A stretch of DNA of 5,537 bases, taken from Bacteroidota bacterium. Lineage in GTDB: Bacteria; Bacteroidota; Bacteroidia; Flavobacteriales; Flavobacteriaceae. The stretch lies in assembly GCA_023386255.1 (NCBI GenBank), contig JAEWKB010000317.1, positions 1 to 5,537 of the forward strand. Direction: 5' to 3'. Positions 1 to 5,537 of this stretch are shown one piece after another (positions within the stretch are counted from its first letter, which is position 1; every line of letters starts with the position of its first letter). The translations under genes were made by a program, and so were the position numbers. The notes beneath the pieces are model-generated. The model did no database searches. It had not been told where the DNA came from and was given only the letters and a program-made list of their open reading frames with translations.

Positions 1-457
1 CAGCCAACTCTACTTCATAATCAAGTTGTTGGGTAATTTTTTTGTTATGGATTATGTCGCCTTCCGTACCTATTACGGCACTTGGCGGCTTGGAGAATAT
101 TACAGGCTGTTGTGGGAGTTCCTTAGAAGTATCAAGTGTGCGCGCTGACTCAGCCACATGTTCCGTATAATTTAGCCCAATGCCAAAGATGTTTTTACGA
201 GGTTTGGGTATAGGAGCCATAAGGGTGGCATTGCCTACAGGGATTGAAGTATCAAGCAGTTCTTCTTTAGTAGCAGTATTGTAAAGCTGGACAACCTGTT
301 TTACGCCTTCAACGCCTAAGTCTATAAAGTCAAGCATATTATCAGGCAAGTGTGTTGCTTTGAGTTGGCCTAATTTTTGTATGTCGATAACCATGTTTTC
401 CTCAATAAAACCAAGGCGGGCAGGGGTATGGTTAATGCGGTAAGTAACTAATTTCAT
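1..457 (-). CDS. FAH-family acylpyruvate hydrolase (fumarylpyruvate/maleylpyruvate hydrolase-like), N-terminal part
   Basis: The frame opens with ATG at 457-455 (MKLVTYRINH) and runs without a stop off the left edge, giving 152 residues, probably about half of the protein. Residues 1-80 look like the small N-terminal domain common in this family. The catalytic domain then begins with the signature GIGLNYTEHVAES (93-105), in which H100 and E103 match the family's His-Glu dyad. FSKPPSAVIG (121-130) follows, then DYEVELA (146-152), in which E148 and E150 match the first two metal-binding acids; the third lies outside the window. FAH-family enzymes hydrolyse the C-C bond of acylpyruvates or acylacetoacetates with Mg2+ or Mn2+ in the cytoplasm. 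Downstream of a gentisate-type dioxygenase, the expected reaction is cleavage of maleyl- or fumarylpyruvate to pyruvate plus maleate or fumarate. The exact substrate is inferred from context; other FAH substrates, such as fumarylacetoacetate or oxaloacetate, cannot be excluded from this half. Confidence 0.9.
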   Translation of the reverse strand, partial: MKLVTYRINHTPARLGFIEENMVIDIQKLGQLKATHLPDNMLDFIDLGVEGVKQVVQLYNTATKEELLDTSIPVGNATLMAPIPKPRKNIFGIGLNYTEHVAESARTLDTSKELPQQPVIFSKPPSAVIGTEGDIIHNKKITQQLDYEVELA

Positions 458-536
458 TATTTATGTTGATATGTTTATTTGTTGATGCATTATATGTTCA
501 AGTGAATAGGACTGAATACTGATCACCGGCTACTGC

Positions 537-1640
537 TTACTTCAGCTCCTGCCTTCCTTCAGGGTGCGCTTTTTCCTGGTACAGCCCAAGCGACTCAATT
601 ACAGGTAGGTCGTGGAACGAGAACAGGCACGCATCTTCTGTGTCAGATAAGTTTACATGCTCATGATATGCCCATGACGGTACACAGAAGATATCCCTTT
701 CTTTCCAGTCGTAGCGCTTGCCATCAATTATGGAATAGCCATGTCCCTTAGCGCACTGGTACACAAAAGAGCCGGTGTGTTTATGAGCCAGTGTATGCTC
801 AGCCGGCCTCAGTAATTGTATTGAGGCACCCATTGTCTGCATAACGTGGCCACCGGTTTTAGGGTTGGTGTAGTGCATCAGGATACCATCATAAGGAGAG
901 CCTTCATTAACCTTTGCTGCTTCCAGCAGGGCAGGGTAAACGTGCTTCCAGGAATATTTGAATAGTGGAGAGTAGGGCTTATTCCAGTCATTATCAGCCG
1001 GGACAAGGCCAACGCCGCTATAAGTTAAAGACGAGTGATTAACCGGCGAAACAAGCGGCTGCTTGCCATCATACACCGCATAGTCATTGGCCTCGAGCGC
1101 GTTTACAAGCGGAATATCCAGCCCGTCCTGCCAGATGCAGGTTTTGCCTCCGGCTTCTACACCATGCTCATGCCAGGTACTGTTTGGGGTAATAACAAAG
1201 TCGTTCACCTCAAGCATTATCTTATTGCCGTCAACTACAGTATAGCCGCCCTCGCCCTCCATAATAAAACGGAGCGCCGATGCACGGTGCCTGTGTGCCG
1301 ATGTGCTTTCGCCGGGCCTTGTAACCTGTATGCCTGTGTAGAGCCATCCTACGGCAGCGCTCACGTCACGGCGTTTGTCGTTTACAAGGTAGACCACGCG
1401 GCGGCCCGCCTGTTCGGGTGTTACCAACTCGCTTGATTTAAGCACCAGTTCCCGAAGCTGCTCATATTTCCAAAGCATTGGCACTGATGATGATCTCGGT
1501 TCCCAGGGTTCAATGTCGTTAGCTACCGTCCATAAAGCTCCGGCGCCAAGACTTTCAAGTTCTTTGTAATAAGCCTCAAGCTCAGGAGTGTCCTGCACCC
1601 GGGCACGGCCTAAAACGCTGTCGTCATATTTTGTTTCCAT
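537..1640 (-). CDS. Gentisate 1,2-dioxygenase-like bicupin ring-cleavage dioxygenase
   Basis: This 367-residue protein matches the gentisate/salicylate 1,2-dioxygenase family in length and layout. An N-terminal helical part includes LWKYEQLRELVLKSSELV (56-73), followed by two cupin domains. The first cupin carries H116 and H118 in TSAHRHRASALRF and H157 in WHEHG, with the same 41-residue spacing from first to third histidine as the Fe(II) ligands of characterised gentisate and salicylate dioxygenases. The second cupin carries H286 and H288 (AHKHTG) and H326/H328 (YHEHV), so it too keeps a possible metal triad. The family inserts O2 between C1 and C2 of a 2,5-disubstituted benzoate. Gentisate gives maleylpyruvate; 5-hydroxyanthranilate would be expected to give the monoamide, maleamylpyruvate. 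The upstream CoA ligase, 5-hydroxylase and thioesterase would supply the substrate, and the downstream FAH hydrolase would take the product. The family assignment is secure. The choice between gentisate and 5-hydroxyanthranilate is inferred from the operon. Confidence 0.92.
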   Translation of the reverse strand: METKYDDSVLGRARVQDTPELEAYYKELESLGAGALWTVANDIEPWEPRSSSVPMLWKYEQLRELVLKSSELVTPEQAGRRVVYLVNDKRRDVSAAVGWLYTGIQVTRPGESTSAHRHRASALRFIMEGEGGYTVVDGNKIMLEVNDFVITPNSTWHEHGVEAGGKTCIWQDGLDIPLVNALEANDYAVYDGKQPLVSPVNHSSLTYSGVGLVPADNDWNKPYSPLFKYSWKHVYPALLEAAKVNEGSPYDGILMHYTNPKTGGHVMQTMGASIQLLRPAEHTLAHKHTGSFVYQCAKGHGYSIIDGKRYDWKERDIFCVPSWAYHEHVNLSDTEDACLFSFHDLPVIESLGLYQEKAHPEGRQELK

Positions 1641-1673
1641 ACTTACCAGTATCAGAATTTATTATTTTTGGAG

Positions 1674-1702
1674 CGGATGGTTCAGGCTTTACCGGCCATC
1701 CG
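1674..1702 (-). other. Perfect 7-bp stem-loop upstream of the dioxygenase start
   Basis: CGGATGG (1674-1680) and CCATCCG (1696-1702) are exact inverted repeats around a 15-nt loop, ending 33 bases before the dioxygenase ATG on the transcribed strand. Neither strand has a T-run after the stem, so it does not look like an intrinsic terminator. It would lie in the mRNA leader of the dioxygenase gene if the operon is transcribed through. It may be an mRNA stability or processing element, or the 3' arm of the neighbouring repeat. No function is established. Confidence 0.5.
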
Positions 1703-1706
1703 TGTT

Positions 1707-1758
1707 CCTGCCATCGGCTATATCTTTTCGTCCCTCAAAGGATGCCGCCTCTGTCAGG
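1707..1758 (-). repeat. Structured intergenic repeat, Flavobacterium-type (possible RNA element)
   Basis: On the minus strand this stretch folds as nested pairings: CCTG (1758-1755) with CAGG (1710-1707); CGGC (1747-1744) with GCCG (1718-1715); and an inner ATC-C-TTT/AAAGAT stem (1743-1737 with 1727-1722, one bulged base). The block AGCCCTGACAG, then CGGCATCCTTT, then AAAAGATATAGC, then GGCAGGA resembles an interspersed intergenic sequence that I recall from Flavobacterium genomes. That resemblance is from memory and was not searched. It lies between two co-oriented genes inside the operon. It could be a mobile or palindromic repeat, a processing site, or a conserved structured RNA. Confidence refers to its being a structured, non-coding repeat-like element. 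Confidence 0.45.
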
Positions 1759-1781
1759 GCTATTAAGGATTTGTTTTTGTA

Positions 1782-2756
1782 TCAGAAATCCTCCTGCGTA
1801 TCGCTAAAGGTAATATTTTTTCGCGGTGCGGTGTTTACACGCAGGTCGAAAATATCAAACCTGTTATAATGCCCCAGTATATCATGCATTTGCTTTGGCT
1901 GTATGCATTTGGAGAGGTCAATGTCAGCGTATACTATGCCTTCGTCATCAATAAGCGGCTCGCCTATAACAGCCCCGTTCGGTCCGATGAAACCTGAAAA
2001 TGCGCTGTTCTTGCGTGTAAGCAACTCTTCCGCATTTGGTATATCTTCTTTCATTATGTCTATAATCTCTTTGCTTATAGTAGAACAGGACACAATAGTA
2101 AACAGCTTACCTTCAAAAGAATGTGCTGCTGCCCTTATTTTTATAGCCTCGGCCATATTATAGTCAGGCGGTGCAACAGGCAATGAAATATAATTGGCCA
2201 CATGTATCAGCTCGCCTTGTGTGAGTAGTGTGAAACGTGCCAGCGTATTGGTATTCTCGCCACAGGCAAGCGTACCAACAGGGCCAATTTCAGTATTATA
2301 TACTTTAAGTGATGATCCGTCTCCGCCCGTCCATGTCAGTTTCTCTGCCCACGTAGGCACCAGTTTGCGGTGCTTGCCGACAAGGTTACCTTTATTATCT
2401 ATAATAAGGTTGGTGTTATATAGCTCACCAAAACTTTGCCCTCTTTCGTTTACACCAATCACTATATGACAATTGTTTTCCTTTGCAGCCCGGCATAATC
2501 TGTCCACTTCAGGGCCCGGAACTGCAATGGAATTTGTATATAGTTTCTCATACCACTTGCTGCCCTGTACCGGTGTCATGATCCAGTTCCAGTAGGGGTA
2601 GCCCGCTACAAAAACTTCAGGGAAAGCTACAAGGCTTGCTCCGTTTCCTGCGGCTTCAGCTATTATACTGCATGCTTTTTCAACTGTGGCATCCACATTA
2701 AGGAAAACAGGTGAGGCCTGTACTGCGGCAGCTTTAAATTTTGGTAAATCCAACAT
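1782..2756 (-). CDS. Nitrilase-superfamily carbon-nitrogen hydrolase, candidate ring-fission amide hydrolase
   Basis: This 324-residue cytoplasmic protein has the complete nitrilase catalytic set: E47 in FPEVF, K131 in KHRKLVPT, E138 in WAEK and nucleophile C165 in ACGENTN. The general pattern, including GDGS (145-148) and the end motif GHYNRFDIFDLRVN (295-308), is closest to true nitrilases. However, the residue after the catalytic Cys is Gly (CGEN), where many nitrilases have Trp (CWEN). The family hydrolyses nitriles or amides through a Cys thioester intermediate, releasing ammonia. The gene sits between the thioesterase (36-bp gap) and the ring-cleavage dioxygenase. If the operon substrate is anthranilate, C1-C2 cleavage leaves a carboxamide, and this enzyme is the obvious candidate to hydrolyse maleamylpyruvate, or maleamate after C-C hydrolysis. 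That role is inferred; a genuine nitrilase acting on an aromatic nitrile remains possible. The ATG at 2756 follows an A-rich TAAAATAATAAAG leader typical of Bacteroidota, and MLDLPKFKAAAVQASP is a normal nitrilase N terminus. Confidence 0.88.
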   Translation of the reverse strand: MLDLPKFKAAAVQASPVFLNVDATVEKACSIIAEAAGNGASLVAFPEVFVAGYPYWNWIMTPVQGSKWYEKLYTNSIAVPGPEVDRLCRAAKENNCHIVIGVNERGQSFGELYNTNLIIDNKGNLVGKHRKLVPTWAEKLTWTGGDGSSLKVYNTEIGPVGTLACGENTNTLARFTLLTQGELIHVANYISLPVAPPDYNMAEAIKIRAAAHSFEGKLFTIVSCSTISKEIIDIMKEDIPNAEELLTRKNSAFSGFIGPNGAVIGEPLIDDEGIVYADIDLSKCIQPKQMHDILGHYNRFDIFDLRVNTAPRKNITFSDTQEDF

Positions 2757-2792
2757 CTTTATTATTTTATATTTAAGTGCGACTATCTGAAA

Positions 2793-3230
2793 TTAAAAGC
2801 GCATATCAGGAATTATGTACTGTTCCAGTTTTGCACGCATATCATCAGGGAATGGGCTTGCTTTAATATCATCCCGGCCTTCACTAAAATCAACCCGCAC
2901 CAGTGTCACTTCGCCTTCAAGGCATATAGAAGTATCTTCATGCTCAAACCTGAAACCGCAGTGCATTGAAGAGGAACCGAGCTTTTTAATCCACAGGTAT
3001 TTTGTAAGCTCATCACCCAGGCGGGCTGCCTTTTTAAACTGCACCTTTAGGTCAACCGTAGGGATGCCTCCCGTTTTATGTATGTTCTTAAAAGGCTGGT
3101 CCAGCGCCTCTTCATAAAAATCCTCAACCAGGTTATTGAGCATTTCTAAAAAACGCGGATAGAAAACTATACCTGCATAATCCACATGCTGAAACCGTAC
3201 TTTTTCTTTTTTTATAAATGCTTTTCCCAT
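2793..3230 (-). CDS. 4-hydroxybenzoyl-CoA thioesterase-family hotdog thioesterase
   Basis: This 145-residue protein has a single hotdog domain of usual family length. The motif VRFQHVDYAGIVFYPRFLEMLNN (11-33) is the classic 4HBT active-site region. D17 matches in position and context the catalytic Asp17 of the Pseudomonas 4-hydroxybenzoyl-CoA thioesterase. The family hydrolyses aryl- or acyl-CoA thioesters to free acid and CoA in the cytoplasm, usually as tetramers. Behind an aryl-CoA ligase and a CoA-ester 5-hydroxylase, and before a dioxygenase that acts on free acids, the expected job is to release gentisate or 5-hydroxyanthranilate from its CoA ester. The ATG directly abuts the ligase TAA with no spacer, so the two are probably translationally coupled. 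The substrate is inferred from context. Confidence 0.9.
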   Translation of the reverse strand: MGKAFIKKEKVRFQHVDYAGIVFYPRFLEMLNNLVEDFYEEALDQPFKNIHKTGGIPTVDLKVQFKKAARLGDELTKYLWIKKLGSSSMHCGFRFEHEDTSICLEGEVTLVRVDFSEGRDDIKASPFPDDMRAKLEQYIIPDMRF

Positions 3231-3233
3231 TTA
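3228..3233 (-). promoter_or_regulatory. Abutting stop and start codons (TAA-ATG) between ligase and thioesterase
   Basis: On the minus strand the ligase stop TAA (3233-3231) is followed at once by the thioesterase ATG (3230-3228). The ribosome-binding region of the thioesterase therefore lies within the last ligase codons. This arrangement usually means termination-reinitiation coupling and similar expression of the two proteins. The junction is read directly from the sequence; the coupling is an inference. Confidence 0.55.
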
Positions 3234-4847
3234 TGCCGTAACAGTATTTTTTAATTTGAATCGTTGTATTTTTCCTGTTTCTGTTTTTGGCAGCACATCT
3301 ACATAGCGTATCTCACGCGGATATTTGTAGGGCGCAGCCACCTCCTTAAACCAGTCCTGTATTGATTTAGTTAATTCAGCGCATGCTTTATCTTTCTCTT
3401 TAAGTACAAGATATGCGCAAACCAGCATACCGCGCTCTTCATCAGGAATTCCAACCACAGCGCACTCAGCTACGTCATCATGTGTTAGCAAAACGCTTTC
3501 CACCTCAATGGCTGCAATGTTATATCCGGATGAAATTATCATGTCATCGCCGCGTGCCACAAACCAAAAGTACCCGTCTTCGTCTTTACGGAAGATATCC
3601 CCTGTAATGTTCCAACCACCCTGTACATATTCCTTCTGTTTTTCGGGGCTGTTCAGGTATTTGCATCCTGTAATGCCGCGTACTGCAAGGCGTCCGGGGC
3701 TGCCATCGGTAATTTCATTCCCTTCATTGTCAATTATCCTGGCCTCGTAGCCCCTTATGGCTTTGCCCGTGGCGCCTTTGCGCATGTTTTCTTCATTAGA
3801 CGATATAAAGATGTGGAGAATCTCAGTAGAGCCAATGCCGTCAATTATTTTTAAACCTGTTGCTTCATACCAGTCTTCCCAAACTTTTACAGGAAGTGTT
3901 TCACCGGCCGATACACATTTGCGGAGGGAGGATATATCATAATCCTTCACCTTTGTTGCCAGTACACGCCACGCAGTAGGAGCAGTGAAGCAAATTGTGA
4001 TTTTATGCTCCTGAACAGCCTGCAGTAAGAGTTCAGGCGTAGGTTTTTCAATTAAAAATGTTGATGCGCCGTAATAGAACGGGAACAGCACCAGCCCTCC
4101 TAAACCAAAGGTAAACCCAAGTGGCGGGCTTCCTGTAAAAATATCCTCAGGTGTAGGTTGTAGCGAATATTTTGGAAATGCTTCGCATATAAGCAGTATG
4201 TCTTTGTGGTAATGAGATGTCATTTTTGGCTTACCTGTAGTGCCTGATGTGAAGCCTATAATTGATAATGAATCTGCTTTTGTGGAATGATTATCAAATG
4301 TTTTAGGCTTGTTGCCCATTAATGTTTCGAGTTTTGAAATACGCTCGCCGGTGCCGTCAAAAGTTATTATATGCTTCAGGATTGGCAACTCAACAGCTGT
4401 AAGGGCTTCTTCTAATGTATAGTCACAGAAAGCATGCGATATTTCTGCGCACTCAATCATTACGCTCAGTTCTTTCTCACGAAGCAAAGGCATGGTTGCC
4501 ACTACAATCCCGCCTGCTTTTAATATGCCAAACCAGCATGCCACATACATGGGATTATTTGACGAACGTATCAGTACCCGGTTGCCGGGAACAAAATCAA
4601 GATTTTCTTTTAGCACATGCGCAATCTGGTTAGCTTTTTCGTAAAGTTCTTTATACGTCCATGATGTGCTAAATGTGCGGATGGCAATCCTGTCGTCGTT
4701 ACCCTCAGCAATGTGCCTGTCCAGTAGCCGCTCCACACAATTCAGGTCTTGTGGAAATTGGAAATCCTCATGCCCTGTAAAGCATTCTGCCATTAGCGAA
4801 GGATGGGGCAGGTGGTCGTGTGCGAAATTATCTTCGTAATGTTTCAT
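3231..4847 (-). CDS. Aryl-CoA ligase of the 2-aminobenzoate/benzoate-CoA ligase type
   Basis: This 538-residue member of the ANL (AMP-forming) superfamily is complete. It shows the ATP-binding loop FTSGTTGKPK (199-208), GSTE (339-342), TGD (415-417), the hinge region ARGDDMIISSGYN (431-443) and the C-terminal catalytic lysine K526 in TETGKIQRF. The long conserved blocks around PGNRVLIRSSNNPM (87-100), VATMPLLREKEL (116-127), TGSPPLGFTFGLGGL (238-252) and SAGETLP (313-319) are those I associate with 2-aminobenzoate-CoA ligases, more than with fatty-acid ligases. The enzyme would adenylate the carboxylate with ATP and transfer it to CoA, committing the aromatic acid to the pathway. The stop of the upstream hydroxylase lies only 11 bp before the ATG. 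MKHYEDNFAHDHLP is the expected N terminus of this clade, which supports the chosen start. Salicylate or benzoate cannot be ruled out as substrate from sequence alone. Confidence 0.93.
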   Translation of the reverse strand: MKHYEDNFAHDHLPHPSLMAECFTGHEDFQFPQDLNCVERLLDRHIAEGNDDRIAIRTFSTSWTYKELYEKANQIAHVLKENLDFVPGNRVLIRSSNNPMYVACWFGILKAGGIVVATMPLLREKELSVMIECAEISHAFCDYTLEEALTAVELPILKHIITFDGTGERISKLETLMGNKPKTFDNHSTKADSLSIIGFTSGTTGKPKMTSHYHKDILLICEAFPKYSLQPTPEDIFTGSPPLGFTFGLGGLVLFPFYYGASTFLIEKPTPELLLQAVQEHKITICFTAPTAWRVLATKVKDYDISSLRKCVSAGETLPVKVWEDWYEATGLKIIDGIGSTEILHIFISSNEENMRKGATGKAIRGYEARIIDNEGNEITDGSPGRLAVRGITGCKYLNSPEKQKEYVQGGWNITGDIFRKDEDGYFWFVARGDDMIISSGYNIAAIEVESVLLTHDDVAECAVVGIPDEERGMLVCAYLVLKEKDKACAELTKSIQDWFKEVAAPYKYPREIRYVDVLPKTETGKIQRFKLKNTVTA

Positions 4848-4858
4848 GGCTGTGAATA

Positions 4859-5537
4859 TTACTTTTTATGTGTTAGCGGCTTTAGGGCTTTCTTCATCCC
4901 TTCTATAGCTTTGCGCTGGCCGTTTACGTACGGGTACAGGTGCGATGCTGCCGACATGTACTGTTTAGGAATACCCACGGCGTCAATGTCCTGTGCTTTA
5001 TAAAGCTCATAAGCCTGTGCATTTCGTACGAATGACGGGTCCAACAGCAATGTCTTGCCCAGTGCTACCAAATCAGCGCGGCCGTTTAGCAGTATGGTAT
5101 TAATTTGATCAATATCCTGTATGTAACCTGCGGTTATGGTGGGCACATTAACCGTATTCCGCACCACATCACTAAATGGCGTTTGCCACATACGGCCAAC
5201 AGAAGGTTTTTGGTGTGCTACGGTTAAGCCTGTAGATACGTTAATTATATCAGCGCCGGCTTTTTTAAAGGCTTCGGCAATGGTTATAATATCTTCTTCG
5301 GTAATTCCGCCTTCGGCCCAGTCGGATGCTGATATCCTTACACTTATCGGCTTCTCAGGCGGGAATACCTCACGAATGGCTTTAAACACCCGTAGCGGAA
5401 ATTTCAGCCTGTTCTCAATGCTGCCGCCAAATTCATCTGTACGCGTATTTGTCAACGGCGACAGGAATGATGCCAGCAGGAAACCATGGTGCGCCTGCAG
5501 CTCTATCATGTCAAAGCCTGCTTCGTCAGTATTACGT
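4859..5537 (-). CDS. Salicylyl-CoA 5-hydroxylase / anthraniloyl-CoA monooxygenase type protein, C-terminal Old-Yellow-Enzyme-like domain (partial)
   Basis: The frame is open to the right edge, giving 225 residues up to TAA at 4861-4859. The ATG at 5509 is internal, because conserved AGFD residues precede it. The fragment is an FMN-dependent OYE-type TIM barrel: FLSPLTNTRTDEFGGSIENR, VRISASDW with an FMN-type arginine, and GRADLVALG. The sequences GRMWQTPFSD (5194-5165) and IPKQYMS near the end are, as I recall, markers of the barrel fused behind an FAD monooxygenase in salicylyl-CoA 5-hydroxylase and anthraniloyl-CoA monooxygenase/reductase. Full-length members have about 750-780 residues, so the monooxygenase half should lie just beyond the window. 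The protein would hydroxylate C5 of the aryl-CoA made by the adjacent ligase. At 5497-5483 the usual HxxHG active-site pair reads QAHHG, so the first histidine is Gln. A stand-alone OYE-family reductase is the alternative if the missing part is short. Confidence 0.85.
   Translation of the reverse strand, partial: RNTDEAGFDMIELQAHHGFLLASFLSPLTNTRTDEFGGSIENRLKFPLRVFKAIREVFPPEKPISVRISASDWAEGGITEEDIITIAEAFKKAGADIINVSTGLTVAHQKPSVGRMWQTPFSDVVRNTVNVPTITAGYIQDIDQINTILLNGRADLVALGKTLLLDPSFVRNAQAYELYKAQDIDAVGIPKQYMSAASHLYPYVNGQRKAIEGMKKALKPLTHKK

Noticed and set aside
458..536. Promoter or terminator in the 79-bp gap between dioxygenase and FAH hydrolase
   Set aside because: I found no convincing Bacteroidota TTTG / TAnnTTTG pair and no GC-rich hairpin with a T-run. 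There is only a weak imperfect repeat of TGAATA, which is not enough to call.
1035..1436. Plus-strand open frame of 133 codons
   Set aside because: It lies wholly antisense to the conserved dioxygenase gene and its translation resembles no family. The same holds for the plus-strand frames at 1903-2163, 2194-2469, 2815-3117, 3413-3607, 3508-3750, 3757-3942 and 4415-4633, and for those at 1588-1869 and 4803-5003, which overlap gene ends.
1641..1673. Bacteroidota -7 box (TAAATTCTG-like) upstream of the dioxygenase ATG
   Set aside because: It matches TAnnTTTG only partly, has no matching -33 element at the right distance, and A/T-rich leaders produce such matches by chance.
1674..1702. Intrinsic terminator between nitrilase and dioxygenase genes
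   Set aside because: The stem is perfect, but no T-tract follows it on either strand and the stem is only 7 bp with a 15-nt loop.
4859..5509. ATG at 5509 as the true start of a short OYE protein
   Set aside because: The frame continues upstream to the window edge with residues (DEAGFD) that belong to the conserved OYE motif, and starting there would cut the barrel in half. It is an internal methionine.

Overview
The window is one stretch of a catabolic operon. Every convincing gene lies on the minus strand, so transcription runs from the right edge to the left edge. Start codons follow A/T-rich leaders without a clear Shine-Dalgarno sequence, the genes are tightly packed, and an imperfect structured repeat of a kind I remember from Flavobacterium intergenic regions is present. 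This suggests a member of the Bacteroidota, probably Flavobacteriaceae, with moderate GC. The taxon is an inference.

Layout in transcription order: (1) 5537-4859, the C-terminal part of an Old-Yellow-Enzyme-like module of the salicylyl-CoA 5-hydroxylase / anthraniloyl-CoA monooxygenase type, cut by the right edge; (2) 4847-3231, a complete 2-aminobenzoate/benzoate-type aryl-CoA ligase; (3) 3230-2793, a hotdog acyl-CoA thioesterase whose ATG directly abuts the ligase stop codon; (4) 2756-1782, a nitrilase-superfamily C-N hydrolase; (5) a 141-bp gap at 1781-1641 with a structured repeat and a separate perfect hairpin; (6) 1640-537, a bicupin gentisate 1,2-dioxygenase-like protein; (7) a 79-bp gap; (8) 457-1, the N-terminal half of a fumarylacetoacetate hydrolase (FAH) family acylpyruvate hydrolase, cut by the left edge.

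The genes fit one route: activate an ortho-substituted benzoate as its CoA thioester, hydroxylate C5, remove CoA, open the ring between C1 and C2 with a gentisate-type dioxygenase, and hydrolyse the acylpyruvate to pyruvate plus a C4 acid. Salicylate would give gentisate and maleylpyruvate. Anthranilate would give 5-hydroxyanthranilate, and C1-C2 cleavage would leave the nitrogen as a carboxamide (maleamylpyruvate). The C-N hydrolase in the middle of the operon would then have an obvious job, releasing ammonia from that amide. The ligase resembles 2-aminobenzoate-CoA ligases, so anthranilate (for example from tryptophan through kynurenine) is the preferred substrate. This is a prediction from gene content and not shown by the sequence alone.

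Most plus-strand open frames are antisense shadows of these genes. No tRNA, rRNA, CRISPR array, insertion sequence or phage gene was seen.
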